In this document: positions 9,995 to 39,540 of the stretch, piece by piece
Layout: every line of letters starts with the position of its first letter
How positions within the stretch are numbered: the stretch's first letter is position 1
Assembly: GCA_018292915.2 (NCBI GenBank)
Contig: JACVVK020000223.1
Span: 296,001 to 360,000 of the forward strand
Length of the DNA stretch: 64,000 bases
Direction: 5' to 3'
From: Batillaria attramentaria
Lineage: Eukaryota > Mollusca > Gastropoda > Batillariidae
Translations under genes and position numbers: made by a program
Notes under the pieces: generated by a model
Database searches by the model: none
Seen by the model: the letters and a program-made list of their open reading frames with translations, nothing else
Told to the model about the DNA's origin: nothing

Positions 9995-10153
9995 GGGGGC
10001 GAAGTAAGTGGGGGGTGGGGGTGGGAGGGAGGTGTACATTAATCAAATATTTTATATCTTACGGCTTGCTGCTCGAGCGATCTCTTTCAGGAATTCACTC
10101 TCCTCTGAATTGTAGACTTCCGCCAAGATGCCACCAAAAGTGCCGCACAACAC
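9089..10153 (-). CDS. C-type lectin domain gene, C-terminal two exons (partial)
   Basis: Exon 10063-10153 (91 nt) and exon 9089-9314 (226 nt) encode the second half of a C-type lectin domain. The first gives LCGTFGGILAEVYNSEES; the second gives HVWLGGSDMISEG, NQPDDISYNEDC and YAWNDQPC ending FACEI. QPD suggests galactose-type binding and WND is a calcium-site motif; the four late cysteines are conserved. Phases (0 in, 1 between, 2 out) and lengths match exons 4 and 5 of the lectin at 14370-20795. The exon for the N-terminal half (GW..F...CY) was sought up to 14340 on this strand and not found, so the gene is fragmentary or its start is unrecognised. If the donor CAG|GTAAGA is unused, the reading ends one codon later at a TAA (9085-9087). 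The protein would be secreted if intact. Confidence 0.75.
9317..10060. other. Lectin intron of T/G-rich low complexity with (CT)n
   Basis: TTGTTG, GTTT and GGTT repeats from about 9430 to 9900, then (CT)n at about 9935-9990. Long open frames here are composition artefacts. Confidence 0.7.
10063..10153 (-). CDS. C-type lectin exon, alpha-2 region
   Basis: Acceptor AG at 10155-10154 after CTGCTTTC; donor GT at 10062-10061 (AGCC|GTAAGA). The 91-nt length equals exon 4 of the neighbouring lectin, and the encoded CGTFGGILAE aligns with CESFGGTLAE there. Confidence 0.8.
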
Positions 10154-10384
10154 CTGAAAGCAGAAAGGTGGACAACTTGGAGTATGAAAATGTACACAAG
10201 ACAACAGCTGCACGACACCATTACATTCTCCGAGTAATTGTCATAGCTGAAGTATCAGTATATTTATATTTAGTTCTGAAACTGACCAGTGATCCATCAA
10301 CCAATTAAACCGATCGTTAGAGAAGCGATGTCAAAATGGTCGCAAATGAAATACGTGCTAGGAATTTTTTTTTTTTTGTTTTCG

Positions 10385-10520
10385 GGGGGGGGGGGGGGGG
10401 GGGGGGTTGTTTGTGTGCCTGTCCGTTTTAGAGAGGCTGTCGTGTTGTGTTGTGTTGTGTTGTGTTGTGTTGTGTTGTGTTGTGTTGTGTTGTGTTGTGT
10501 TGTGTTGTGTTGTGTTGTGC
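10385..10520. repeat. Poly(G) run and (GTGTT)n pentanucleotide array
   Basis: About 22 G at 10385-10406, then about 16 copies of the pentamer GTGTT at 10440-10520. Confidence 0.88.
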
Positions 10521-10943
10521 TCCGTTCCCTATTAATTTTTTTTGTTTTGTTTTATATATTCTCTCTGCCTTCCTTCCTGTTCTAAGCTGTGTGCAACAGG
10601 ACTGCATGTGTTAATAAATAGTAAAAACAAATAAGAAGCATAGATTTACTTTAAAACACATGGGTGTTCATTCTGTACGCATACGGATGGTTAGCCGTGC
10701 GAGTCAGGACACACAAATCAACACAAAATACATTAAATCAACATATTTTATGACTGCTCCATCTGTCGGGGGGGGGGGGGATCAGCGACAGCGTGTGCGT
10801 GCGTGCGTGCGTGCGTGTGCGTGTACGTATGTCACTAATGGAACACCATAGCGCCTAATCGAAAAAAAAGCTTTTAGTTCCTTATAAAACCAACACTTTC
10901 CGGGTGGATTTTTTAAAGTAGGGACCATAGAGTGAGATAGTCA

Positions 10944-11150
10944 CTATATTGTGACGCCGGAAAGGTGCAAAAAGCAGTCGATGCTGTAGTCGAGTGGTTT
11001 GTACCTTCTCGCTCTCTCGCCCACTATCCGGATAGCCATGAACACTAGCCCCGAGCAAACGCCTCCAGCCAGGGAGGCAAGCAGAGTTTTGTATCCTCGA
11101 TGTTTGTGTTTCTTTGTCTCTTTTTTTTCTGTCAAATATCTCCACAGGCG
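10944..11150 (-). pseudogene. Unrecognised open frame, possible coding relic
   Basis: The minus strand reads a Lys-rich start then YKTLLASLAGGVCSGLVFMA and IRIVGERARRYKPLDY before a stop, with a hydrophobic stretch. An upstream frame (GHTPVEIFDRKK) joins only if an A8 run is shifted. The family was not recognised and the region may be chance. Confidence 0.2.
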
Positions 11151-11159
11151 TGTGACCTA

Positions 11160-12110
11160 AAGTTACTAAAGTAAACTGTAGTAGTTTTAGGAGATATACT
11201 ACTTTTCAGAGCCGTAGCACAGCTCCTAAAAGTGCTCCGGCCATAAAGAAATAAATACAAAGGTACGGTCCCTGGCCATTACGTTCTCCTCAACTTCAAC
11301 GGAAAACAAAAGAATTACTTGTTACCTGTTTGAACGGGGAAACGCAAGTTAAACAATATTTTGATGAAGAGGCTTTATTTTGGAAGAACTTTTGCTTTAG
11401 AAACCCTCCTGACTGTACTCATGCAGACGAGTTTTTTTGGGTTTTTTTGTTTGTTTTTTTTGGTTGTTTTTTTTTGGCCAAAAAGTGGTCCAGCCATGGC
11501 CGGAGTGGCCGGTAGGGCTGCTACGGCCCTGCTTTTTAACCATGTTTTGGTCTTAGGGCTGTTTTGTAGTTTAACGGGTTTAATTAGGCATTTCAACCCC
11601 CTTTTCAAAAGCAGAATTCCGGTTTTTCCGTTTTTGGAGCAGCTGTAGACTATTCCCCGTCTTTCACTAGAAAGTAAAGCCCATACCATCTTAAAGTATT
11701 TTTCACGCCCTTTCAGATGCAGTTTACCCGAAGTTTATACAGACTTCAACATAAATCAAGGACCACCTTGACAGACAGATCTACTTTTTAAGAATTCACA
11801 AAAATAGAGATCAAGGAATCTTTCAAATTTTTTTGCTGTGAAAGTGTTAAAGAGTTAACAATGCATCCAGCAAAAGCTTGCTGAAGCTGAAAAACCACCA
11901 TGTGCTGCACGGACATCTTCCAGGAATTTTAGGCAAAATTTGCAAGTGGTCCTTGACTTATGTTGAAGTCTGTAGCTGCTCTAATACGCCCGCTGTCGTT
12001 AGTTGCCTGTGTCAAACAAACACAGACTCCCACAGCCGCTAACTTGCCTCCTTCGGCTTGGCCACGCATTGGTGCCTTCTTTGCGGCCCACGCTGTATCC
12101 TTAGATGACC
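11160..12110. other. Intergenic stretch without recognised genes
   Basis: T-rich patches near 11430-11480. The phrases on each side of 11700-11980 (ACTTCAACATAAATCAAGGACCAC and the reverse complement of its core near 11950) form a diverged inverted repeat with about 200 bp between. Nothing else was supported. Confidence 0.4.
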
Positions 12111-12121
12111 CCGCCCCACGC

Positions 12122-12297
12122 AGGGGAGCCGGGGTGGCCGAATGGTAGAGCGTTGGACTTTCAATGCTCGGGTCGTGAGTTCGAATCCCTGCTGGGGCCA
12201 AATATTTGTGCTGGCCTTTTTCTCGCTGCCCCGTTTTTGATATCACCCTTATGAGGTGGAAGATGACGTTAAACTCCCAAACCCCCACCCACCCACC
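12122..12297 (+). mobile_element. SINE A, full length with target-site duplication
   Basis: The head begins GGGGAGCCGGGGTGGCCGAA; B-box GAGTTCGAATCCC; the body is TTTGTGCTGGCC; the tail is CACCCACCCACCC. Flanks CGCCCCACGC (12112-12121) and CGCTCCACGC (12298-12307) form an imperfect target-site duplication. A SINE C inserted immediately to the right. Confidence 0.93.
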
Positions 12298-12319
12298 CGC
12301 TCCACGCCACGCGACAGAG

Positions 12320-12661
12320 GGGGAGTCGGTGGCTCAACGGTTTGAGCGTTGGACTCGAGGTCGAAAAGTCCCGGGTTCGAATCCCGACAGGGCCAACATT
12401 TGTACAGGCATTTTTCACGTTGCCCCGCTTCCGCTGACTGTGAACTGGATCTGTTTGTGTAAGTTGTCCATTACAGTCAAGGATACATAAAATGTGGCCG
12501 ACCTTGCAGTCTGACTGGATTGAATAAGTGTTCAGCTGGACTGTACAGTTAGGGTAGCTATCCCCAGCCCCCATAACCTGCCCCCTAGGGCCGTCTACAA
12601 TCACCTCGTTGTGGCGTGGACGATAAACTCCAGCTAACCAACCAACCAACCAACCAACCAT
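12320..12661 (+). mobile_element. SINE C, full length with target-site duplication
   Basis: The tRNA-like head GTCGGTGGCTCAACGGTTTG with B-box GGGTTCGAATCCC is followed by a body with CATTACAGTCAAGGATACAT and a tail of (AACC)n. Flanks CCACGCGACAGAG (12307-12319) and CCACGCGACACAG (12662-12674) are the target-site duplication. Confidence 0.9.
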
Positions 12662-12934
12662 CCACGCGACACAGTCCTCCATCTCAACCCTGCTTGCGAT
12701 TTCTCGGACCAAGTCTACGATTCTATCGGCTCCCGTTGGCATTTCGTCTTTGGATGTTGGCGTCTACCTTCTAATGTTGTCACATTCCGCCATAACTTAG
12801 CGCGATATAATATTTATGAAGCGTTTGAGTTGCGCAATTTCTAAACTATTTCCGAATCTCGTTTAGAAAAATGCAGTTACCCGATGGGTAGGTTAGTGAC
12901 GCCGCCTCAGTTTCCTGAGTGTATATGTGTGATT

Positions 12935-13432
12935 TTTTTTTTTTTTTTTTTGCTGCTCCAACTCTTTGCCAGCTCCTGTGGTGTTCCTCCCAGGTAATGG
13001 GTGGAACCCACGGAGGACTCGGAAGCTGGGACAATTTTTATTAAGCATGATGATGGAGATGAGGATGATAGTAAGATGATGCTATGGAGGTCCATGTGGT
13101 TTGGGACTGCGGGACAGGGCCGCATTCCACGCTTCCTATCATAAATATCTCGGCATTAACCAGGCCCGGGAACTACGGCACCTGCGGTGCCGGCCGTGTA
13201 ATCATCCACATCATAAGACATGTCATACTAAGGGAAGCACCCCCAAAGTCGCACCTGTGAAGTGGGTGAAACTCGGCTGTGTGGCAACAGCCTCCCCATT
13301 GGGCCCATAGCACACCCGCTCTGGGTAGGAGCCGACCTAGGTAGGAAAAATCCCGCTTGCCTCGGCTGGGATTCGAACCCGGGTCTCCCGGTCCATGATC
13401 CGAAGTGCTAACCACTACACTACGGCGGCCGG
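12935..13432 (-). mobile_element. SINE E, near full length with target-site duplication
   Basis: On the minus strand a tRNA-like head (GTAGTGTAGTGGTTAGCACT, B-box GGGTTCGAATCCC) precedes a body of about 400 bp and a poly(A) tail (T run at 12935-12952). TATGTGTGATT flanks it at 12924-12934 and 13433-13443. Confidence 0.92.
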
Positions 13433-13470
13433 TATGTGTGATTGTTTTATGTGTGTGGTGTTTACATTTG

Positions 13471-13646
13471 CATGGGTGGATGGGCGTTTGGGGATTTAAC
13501 GTCCTTTTCCACCACATACGGGTGATACCAAAGACGGGGCAACGATGAAAAAGCCAGCACAAATATTTGGCCCCAGCCGGGATACGAACTCACGACCCGA
13601 GCAGTAGAAGTCCAACGCGCTACCATTCGACCACCCCAGCTCCCCT
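13471..13646 (-). mobile_element. SINE A, full length
   Basis: The copy runs from GGGTGGATGGGCGTTTGGGG to CCACCCCAGCTCCCC, with the head on the right. It lies 38 bp from the head of SINE E. Confidence 0.9.
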
Positions 13647-14335
13647 TACATGTACGTACTTAGGTTGTCTGTTGTGAATATTTAAGTCTTGTGTGCACTG
13701 CCCTGTGTTTTTGATGTACGCACCTGTGTATAATTATATGAGTCTAGTATTTCTGTTTATTCTCCATATACATGTACACGTGCGTGCAGCTCCGCGACTG
13801 ATGAGCTGTCAGCCTGGCATTCAGAAACAGGCTGTGCATTTTTTCGTTTGTTAAATGAAGCAAATGCGTTTTGCGTTTCACCTCGATAAAAGGTTCAGAG
13901 TATTTTTTTTTTATGTGTGCACACACGCGGCACGCAACCGGCGATTAAACAGTTTTGAAAAGCACCATTGAAAAGGGCTGGCCAGGAAAAACAAAACAGA
14001 CATGGTATCGTGAAAGCTGACGGACATAATTATTGACGTTTAGAACAGGTGGAGCATCATTTTTCAAAGCCAACTCTCGCTTGCTTTTCAACCCTTTTTT
14101 TTAACCAAAAAGCTGTTGCCCGATCTGTGGAACTAGGTGATCAATGATTTTAGTTGTTGTCTATCTGTGGGGCGAGCAAACAACCCGATAAAAATCATTA
14201 GTGTAATTTGATGATGGGGGCGGAACTATTCTCTCAAAATCACTCTTTCGGCAAATTTGAAAGGGCCGGGAAAGGACAGTTTGTTTTCTCAGCCTGGGGC
14301 AGGTGTCTGAATTATCGAACAACTGACGATATGGG
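13647..14335. other. Upstream region of the plus-strand lectin
   Basis: Mostly unique sequence with a T run near 13903. No exon of the minus-strand lectin was found here. Confidence 0.4.
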
Positions 14336-14339
14336 AAGG

Positions 14340-14347
14340 TATAAATA
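14340..14347 (+). promoter_or_regulatory. TATA box of the plus-strand lectin gene
   Basis: TATAAATA lies about 30 bp upstream of a plausible start near 14370 (TCAGACTTC, initiator-like). The 5' UTR exon that follows ends in a strong donor, GATC|GTGAGT. Confidence 0.65.
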
Positions 14348-14369
14348 CTTATCAAATACCCCAAGCAAA

Positions 14370-21365
<6,996 letters not shown>

Positions 21366-21796
21366 TGTGTGAATACAAAACAGGCAGTTTCAGAGAGAGT
21401 ACAACAAAATACACTACGCACAGACATACAGAATGTTGGGAAAATGAGCTGTTTAGAACACGTGAAATATGGCACAGCACTGTGTAAAACCTCTTTCTGG
21501 GTCGGCACCGTTCAAGACACAATATCACAAAATCAAACACAATACATCTAGCAACACGCCCAACTTCACGAACAAAACAAAATCGGTATCATGTACTATT
21601 TATTTATTTTATTTCACAAAAGCAGTTCTTTGATAAACGTGCGTTCAACAACAACAACAACAAAAATCTGAAATAATTATTATGAAACTCTGAAACACAC
21701 CTGTATCACACGGGTACGAACAAAACCCAATGTTAAAAAAAGTTTGTTTACTGAAAAAAAGTGAGTAAAGCACATCTATGGGGAGTGACACAAAGG

Positions 21797-21972
21797 GGTG
21801 AGTGGGTTGGGTGTTTGGGAGTTTATCGTCCATCTGCACCACATAAGGGTGAAGTCAAAGACGGGACAATGAGAAAAAGGCCAGCACAAATATCTGGCTC
21901 AAGACGGGATTCGAACTCACGACCCGAGCACTGAGAGTCCAACGCTCTCTCATTTGGCTATCTCGGCTCCCC
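21797..21972 (-). mobile_element. SINE A with perfect 15-bp target-site duplication
   Basis: GGAGTGACACAAAGG flanks it at 21782-21796 and 21973-21987. The head at the right (GCTATCTCGGCTCCCC) is slightly diverged. Confidence 0.95.
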
Positions 21973-22098
21973 GGAGTGACACAAAGGAATTCTTTAATCA
22001 TTATTATTATTATTGTTGTTGTTACATGTATTAGAATTTGTATAGGTATTATTGGCTCCCTTGTGTAACAATGGGAGTCTATGTAATAACCCTCCGTC

Positions 22099-22100
<2 letters not shown>

Positions 22101-22153
<53 letters not shown>

Positions 22154-22176
22154 TGTGTGTGTGTGTGTGTCTGTGT

Positions 22177-22210
<34 letters not shown>

Positions 22211-22224
22211 CTGTGTCTGTGTCT

Positions 22225-22291
<67 letters not shown>
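22101..22291. repeat. (GT)n microsatellite with CTGT interruptions
   Basis: About 190 bp of GT dinucleotides interrupted by single C. Confidence 0.92.
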
Positions 22292-22292
<1 letters not shown>

Positions 22293-22299
22293 CATCTTA

Positions 22300-23348
22300 C
22301 TTGGCATGATGATAGATAGTGATAAGAGCTTTGCTACCATACTCTTTTGAATGACCTTGACCCTTGTCACAAAGGAGACATGGAGGCTTCTGCCTCTATA
22401 CTTACTATTCTTTATAAGCACAGAGAGTATTATAAATGAGCGGTTAAGCAGGTCGAGTTACATACACAAAGAATATAAATGCATAACAAATGGAATATTG
22501 TGCTTCCACGGAAAATTTGATTCAACAACTCATTGCACGAAAGCAGCTCTCGTGGTCTGCAGACTGCTGCAACCCCGTACAATCAAATCGCAGTATTAGG
22601 CAGTAGTATTACAATTTGAGCCGCATACAGTAAAATTCTGATGAAAAAAAACCAACTCATACAGAAAATAAACATTGCCATCAGAATGTTTCAGACTCAT
22701 CAATGAAGACACACAAACATGACTTACTTCTCAGCAGTTAAAAAAAATTAAAAAATACACAGCAGAGACAAAAATTTAAAAAGAAAAACACTTTTCATTC
22801 TTACATTCACTAATATTTTTATCAGTTTTTTTTTTCTTTTAAAAAAATCAGACAGAAGAACTGTTTAAACAATATACACTGATGTATACTGAGCTTATCT
22901 TAGTCTCTTTCAAAATAACAGCAGAGACTGTACAGCTCTCATGAAAGCACGTGAGTATACCTCAGCCACAGACAGACTGCATAACCCTTAGAATTATATG
23001 CCTTTCATATATTATCAGCAGCTCAAAAACAAGGTTATTCTGGTCAAACTGTTCTGTTACATTTTTCACCCCCCCCCCAAAAAAAAAAAACAACAACAAA
23101 AAACTAGCAAAATACGTTACCCTGCATTCATTTTAGGCATTTTGTAAAAAGTATCTTGAGCAAAACTTCGATTAAAAAAAAATCCACATGGACTGGAGCA
23201 AAATATGAACAAATCAATCAGTCAATAAATTTATAAAAACAGAGATCAACAAACCATCTACCAGAACGTTTGCACAACCAGGCTAGGCATGCATGAGTAT
23301 TTAAATGTCAGCGCGTGCGTGCGTATATAAATGTCAGTGCGTGGGAAG

Positions 23349-23379
<31 letters not shown>

Positions 23380-23990
23380 AGGAGTGATTTGGGGACATAT
23401 GGAGGTTTTGACATCACTGAAAAGTGCAGAAAATAAGCTTTCTTTCGGTATTTAAAAAAATCTGTAAGTTAGTGTAAGCGTGAGATATGTACGTTGAAAA
23501 CTTGCTGTTGAAAAGCGGCCATTTTGACAAAACGGATGGTAAAGTGTGGGAATCACGCTAGTATGACGTGGTTGTATGACGTGGTTGTATGACGTGGTTG
23601 TACTATAATCATGCTCGTTCTTAACATGTTTATATGCTGCATTCAGCCTACTTTTACAGAAGTAAGGACCCGAAACACACACGTGCACATCACAGTCGAT
23701 GCGCTCGGTGTGTCTACCAACTACAAAACTGAACACAGCCGCGCTCGGTGACAAACCGATTGAAGATGCACTGTCCGCCATGTTTGCGCGCCGAGTGACG
23801 TAGTACAGCCAGTCAGAATCTGTTGTGGAAACCACAGTCACAGTTGTGGCTATTTGAAATCCAGGTTGCTGTGATGACGCCCCAGCAGCGGAAAACCCCC
23901 ATATGACAACAACTGTGTCACAACTGTGGACAGTACTGTGGTGCTCCGCAGTGCCCAGTTAAGAGTCGGCTTTAGTTTAGAATTAGTTGC
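22300..23990. other. Intergenic, AT-rich, no gene recognised
   Basis: Contains A-rich patches, a C9A10 run near 23070, a 30-base poly(G) run at 23348-23377 and three tandem TATGACGTGGTTG units near 23562-23600, which contain the CRE-like core TGACG. Nothing coding was supported. Confidence 0.5.
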
Positions 23991-24001
23991 AACGTATATG
24001 A

Positions 24002-24409
24002 GGCTACGTAACACAGATGCAAATTTGGACGAAAACGCTATATATTCCTCTTACACATAACGTTGCAGATGACACCCTATAAATGCTTTAAAATTCACCA
24101 AAAAATTCACAAAATCAGGCAGCCATAGATTCATGTGTAGAGTAAATTTAAACAAATTCCAGTGTTCCGTTTTTGGCCAATGTTGGCAGCGACCACATAC
24201 CCCCTCATTCCACGGTCGTCTGCTGGCTCCTGTGCCAGCCGCGCATGAATACAAATAGTCAACAAGCCAGCCTCATGTTCCCCTAATTTTACTATTACCT
24301 GGCATGAAACTTGTTTACAAAGCCAACAAAAAGCACCAGATTGCCATTTTCTACTATATTTAGCCGAGTTCTTACTACATGACCCGGAACCTAATACCGT
24401 TGTGTAACC
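24002..24409 (-). mobile_element. MITE-2, copy 2, beside the fucosidase stop codon
   Basis: Reversed relative to 17776-18229, with ends GGCTACGTAAC and GTTGTGTAACC. It begins 23 bp past the fucosidase TAA, so it makes up much of the proximal 3' UTR. No AATAAA on the minus strand was found in this stretch. Confidence 0.7.
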
Positions 24410-24431
24410 TGAAGCTCTGCCATCAGCACGG

Positions 24432-37466
<13,035 letters not shown>

Positions 37467-37562
37467 TGTGACAGTCATGTGATTCTCACGAGGGAGGCAA
37501 CTCCTGTGTGGAAATTCAAGAGGACTCAAGAGTTGCCGTTTCTGTCGTGTAGACACGCAATC
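37467..37562. promoter_or_regulatory. Candidate bidirectional promoter, fucosidase and PRORSD1-like
   Basis: Only 96 bp separate the two divergent start codons. No TATA box is seen. TCATGTGA at 37475-37482 is an M-box/E-box of the type bound by MITF/TFE factors, which control lysosomal genes in vertebrates; relevance here is inferred. An additional in-frame fucosidase ATG overlaps this motif. Confidence 0.6.
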
Positions 37563-37646
37563 ATGGCTGCGCCCATGAGCAAGGAAGAGTTCCTTTCGAA
37601 ACTTACTGATCTAGGGATCGACGCCCCAACTGTGGAACATCCTGAG
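37563..37646 (+). CDS. PRORSD1: PRORSD1-like exon 1
   Basis: 84 nt (28 codons), start [14 protein letters not shown] in good context (ATCATGG). Confidence 0.9.
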
Positions 37647-38751
37647 GTAACTGTTGCATGACATTTTGACGCGCTCCTGGCAACGCTTAGACTGTCCTGA
37701 CACAAAAATGAGGTGACAGGTCACTGTTTCAATGACACGCCGTGCTGTTTATAGTGGTCCCCCCCCCCCCCCCCCCCCCTCACGTTTCATACATTCTTTC
37801 CCACTCACATTCTCCAGAGTGAATAGTTTCAGAGATTTTTTTTAAAATACATCAATTTTTCGGCATTTTCTACCGTCACGTCCGCTACCGACTCCCGCTG
37901 CCGCCGGAATGTCTCCATTACCACCGCCCCCCCAAACCCCTCCCCTTCCTTCCTCACTCTCTCACTCACTCACCTACCTCACATTTTCACCTGCAATCTT
38001 TTAGTTAGACTTCCTAACAGAGCTGTTTTTCACTTCAGGTAAAAACGTTTTCACTTTAAGTTACATTAATGTATAGAAACTATGTCCACTTAAACACATT
38101 TTCTTTTTTTCTTTTTTTAAAAGCTTTTTTTTCCAGGGAAATAAGGCTTCTTTCACAAGGGGGAAATCTGATTGCAATTGTGTACATGTACACCCCCCCC
38201 CCCCCCACCCACCCCCCCACTCCCCCCCCCCACCCCATTCTACCCAACCACCACTACCCTCGTGTGTGGCCGAAACAGGCACATTCATCTTGCAAATGTT
38301 TTGAAGAAGTTTATGATACAGAGAGAGCTATCATAATCAGGTGCTTACATTACAAAGTACTGTATGATCTCTGCTGAAAAGGCAACAGTCTTAAGAAGAC
38401 TCTTATTTGTTGCAGCAGATTCAGTTTCCAGCAGCCAAAATTAACGCACAGATTGCATTAAGTGCCGTGTACCTGATATATACATTAAACACTCTGAGGG
38501 TTTACGGTTGAGAGATTAAACTACTTGGGTGCGCTCCACGAGTCAGAGGTGGTCCAAGCAATGAGAACGGCAGCAAAAATATTCATTTGACTGCGCTTTG
38601 AAGTCTGGCTCTTGAACCGTGCAATTGCTGGAGAACCAAGATAAGGTTATTCCATTTGAGATAAAAATTGCTGCAGTAGAGTATATTTGAGTCACTGGGT
38701 GAAAGAGATGAATGGCTTCATTACTGTATTATGAATTTTGCTCCAGGTGGA

Positions 38752-38817
<66 letters not shown>

Positions 38818-39472
38818 CCGGAGTGTGTGTGTGTGTGTGTGTGTGTGTGTTCCGGAGTGTGTGTGTGTGTGTGTGTTGCACCCAGAATTTGAGAGGCCCA
38901 GAAACACCAGTGGAGCTGACGGAGAATTGGGGCAGCAAATATATAAATAAATAGAAGCACGAATGGAGCAGAAGACGATTTGGGGCCAGCAGAAAATTAA
39001 ATATGTATGTAAACAAGCTTCGCAATCAACAAGTATTAAATACTTTTAAACACAAAAAAACAACAACAAACAAACATAGAAACACGACTGGATCTGACCA
39101 CGATTTCATACAGCAAATGAAATAAATTGATAAATAAATGAATAAAATCACCAATGGAGCTGACCAACATCAGGGGTAACAGGGAAATGAAAATGATTGA
39201 ATAAATAAATAAATAAAACGTGCGCTGAGAATGGCCACCCAGAAAACAGAGTGCCTGCTCTGTCATTTGCTCAGTCTTTATTTCGTTAACTGTTGCGATA
39301 TCCACAGCAGAGATGTGACAAAACATGTTATAAAAATAATAATAAAAATAATAATAATAATAATACAGCATTCTTATGTTGCGCAGTATCCTCACAAGGA
39401 GAGCTCAAGGCGCTTCATAAATACAGTCTAAACTAAACTAATAAAAGAAAAGTATGCAACACGTACCGACAC

Positions 39473-39540
<68 letters not shown>

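Noticed and set aside
9434..10042. Long open frames in T/G-rich sequence (202 and 138 codons)
   Set aside because: Composition-driven runs of Val/Leu/Phe or Asn/Thr within a lectin intron with no coding signature.
10944..11145. Possible small membrane protein on the minus strand
   Set aside because: Kept only as a low-confidence relic: it needs a frame shift at an A run to extend, and no family was recognised.
12122..12200. tRNA-like sequences with A and B boxes
   Set aside because: They are heads of repeated SINE A copies with a non-tRNA body and target-site duplications; the same applies to SINE B, C, D and E heads. No free-standing tRNA gene was found.
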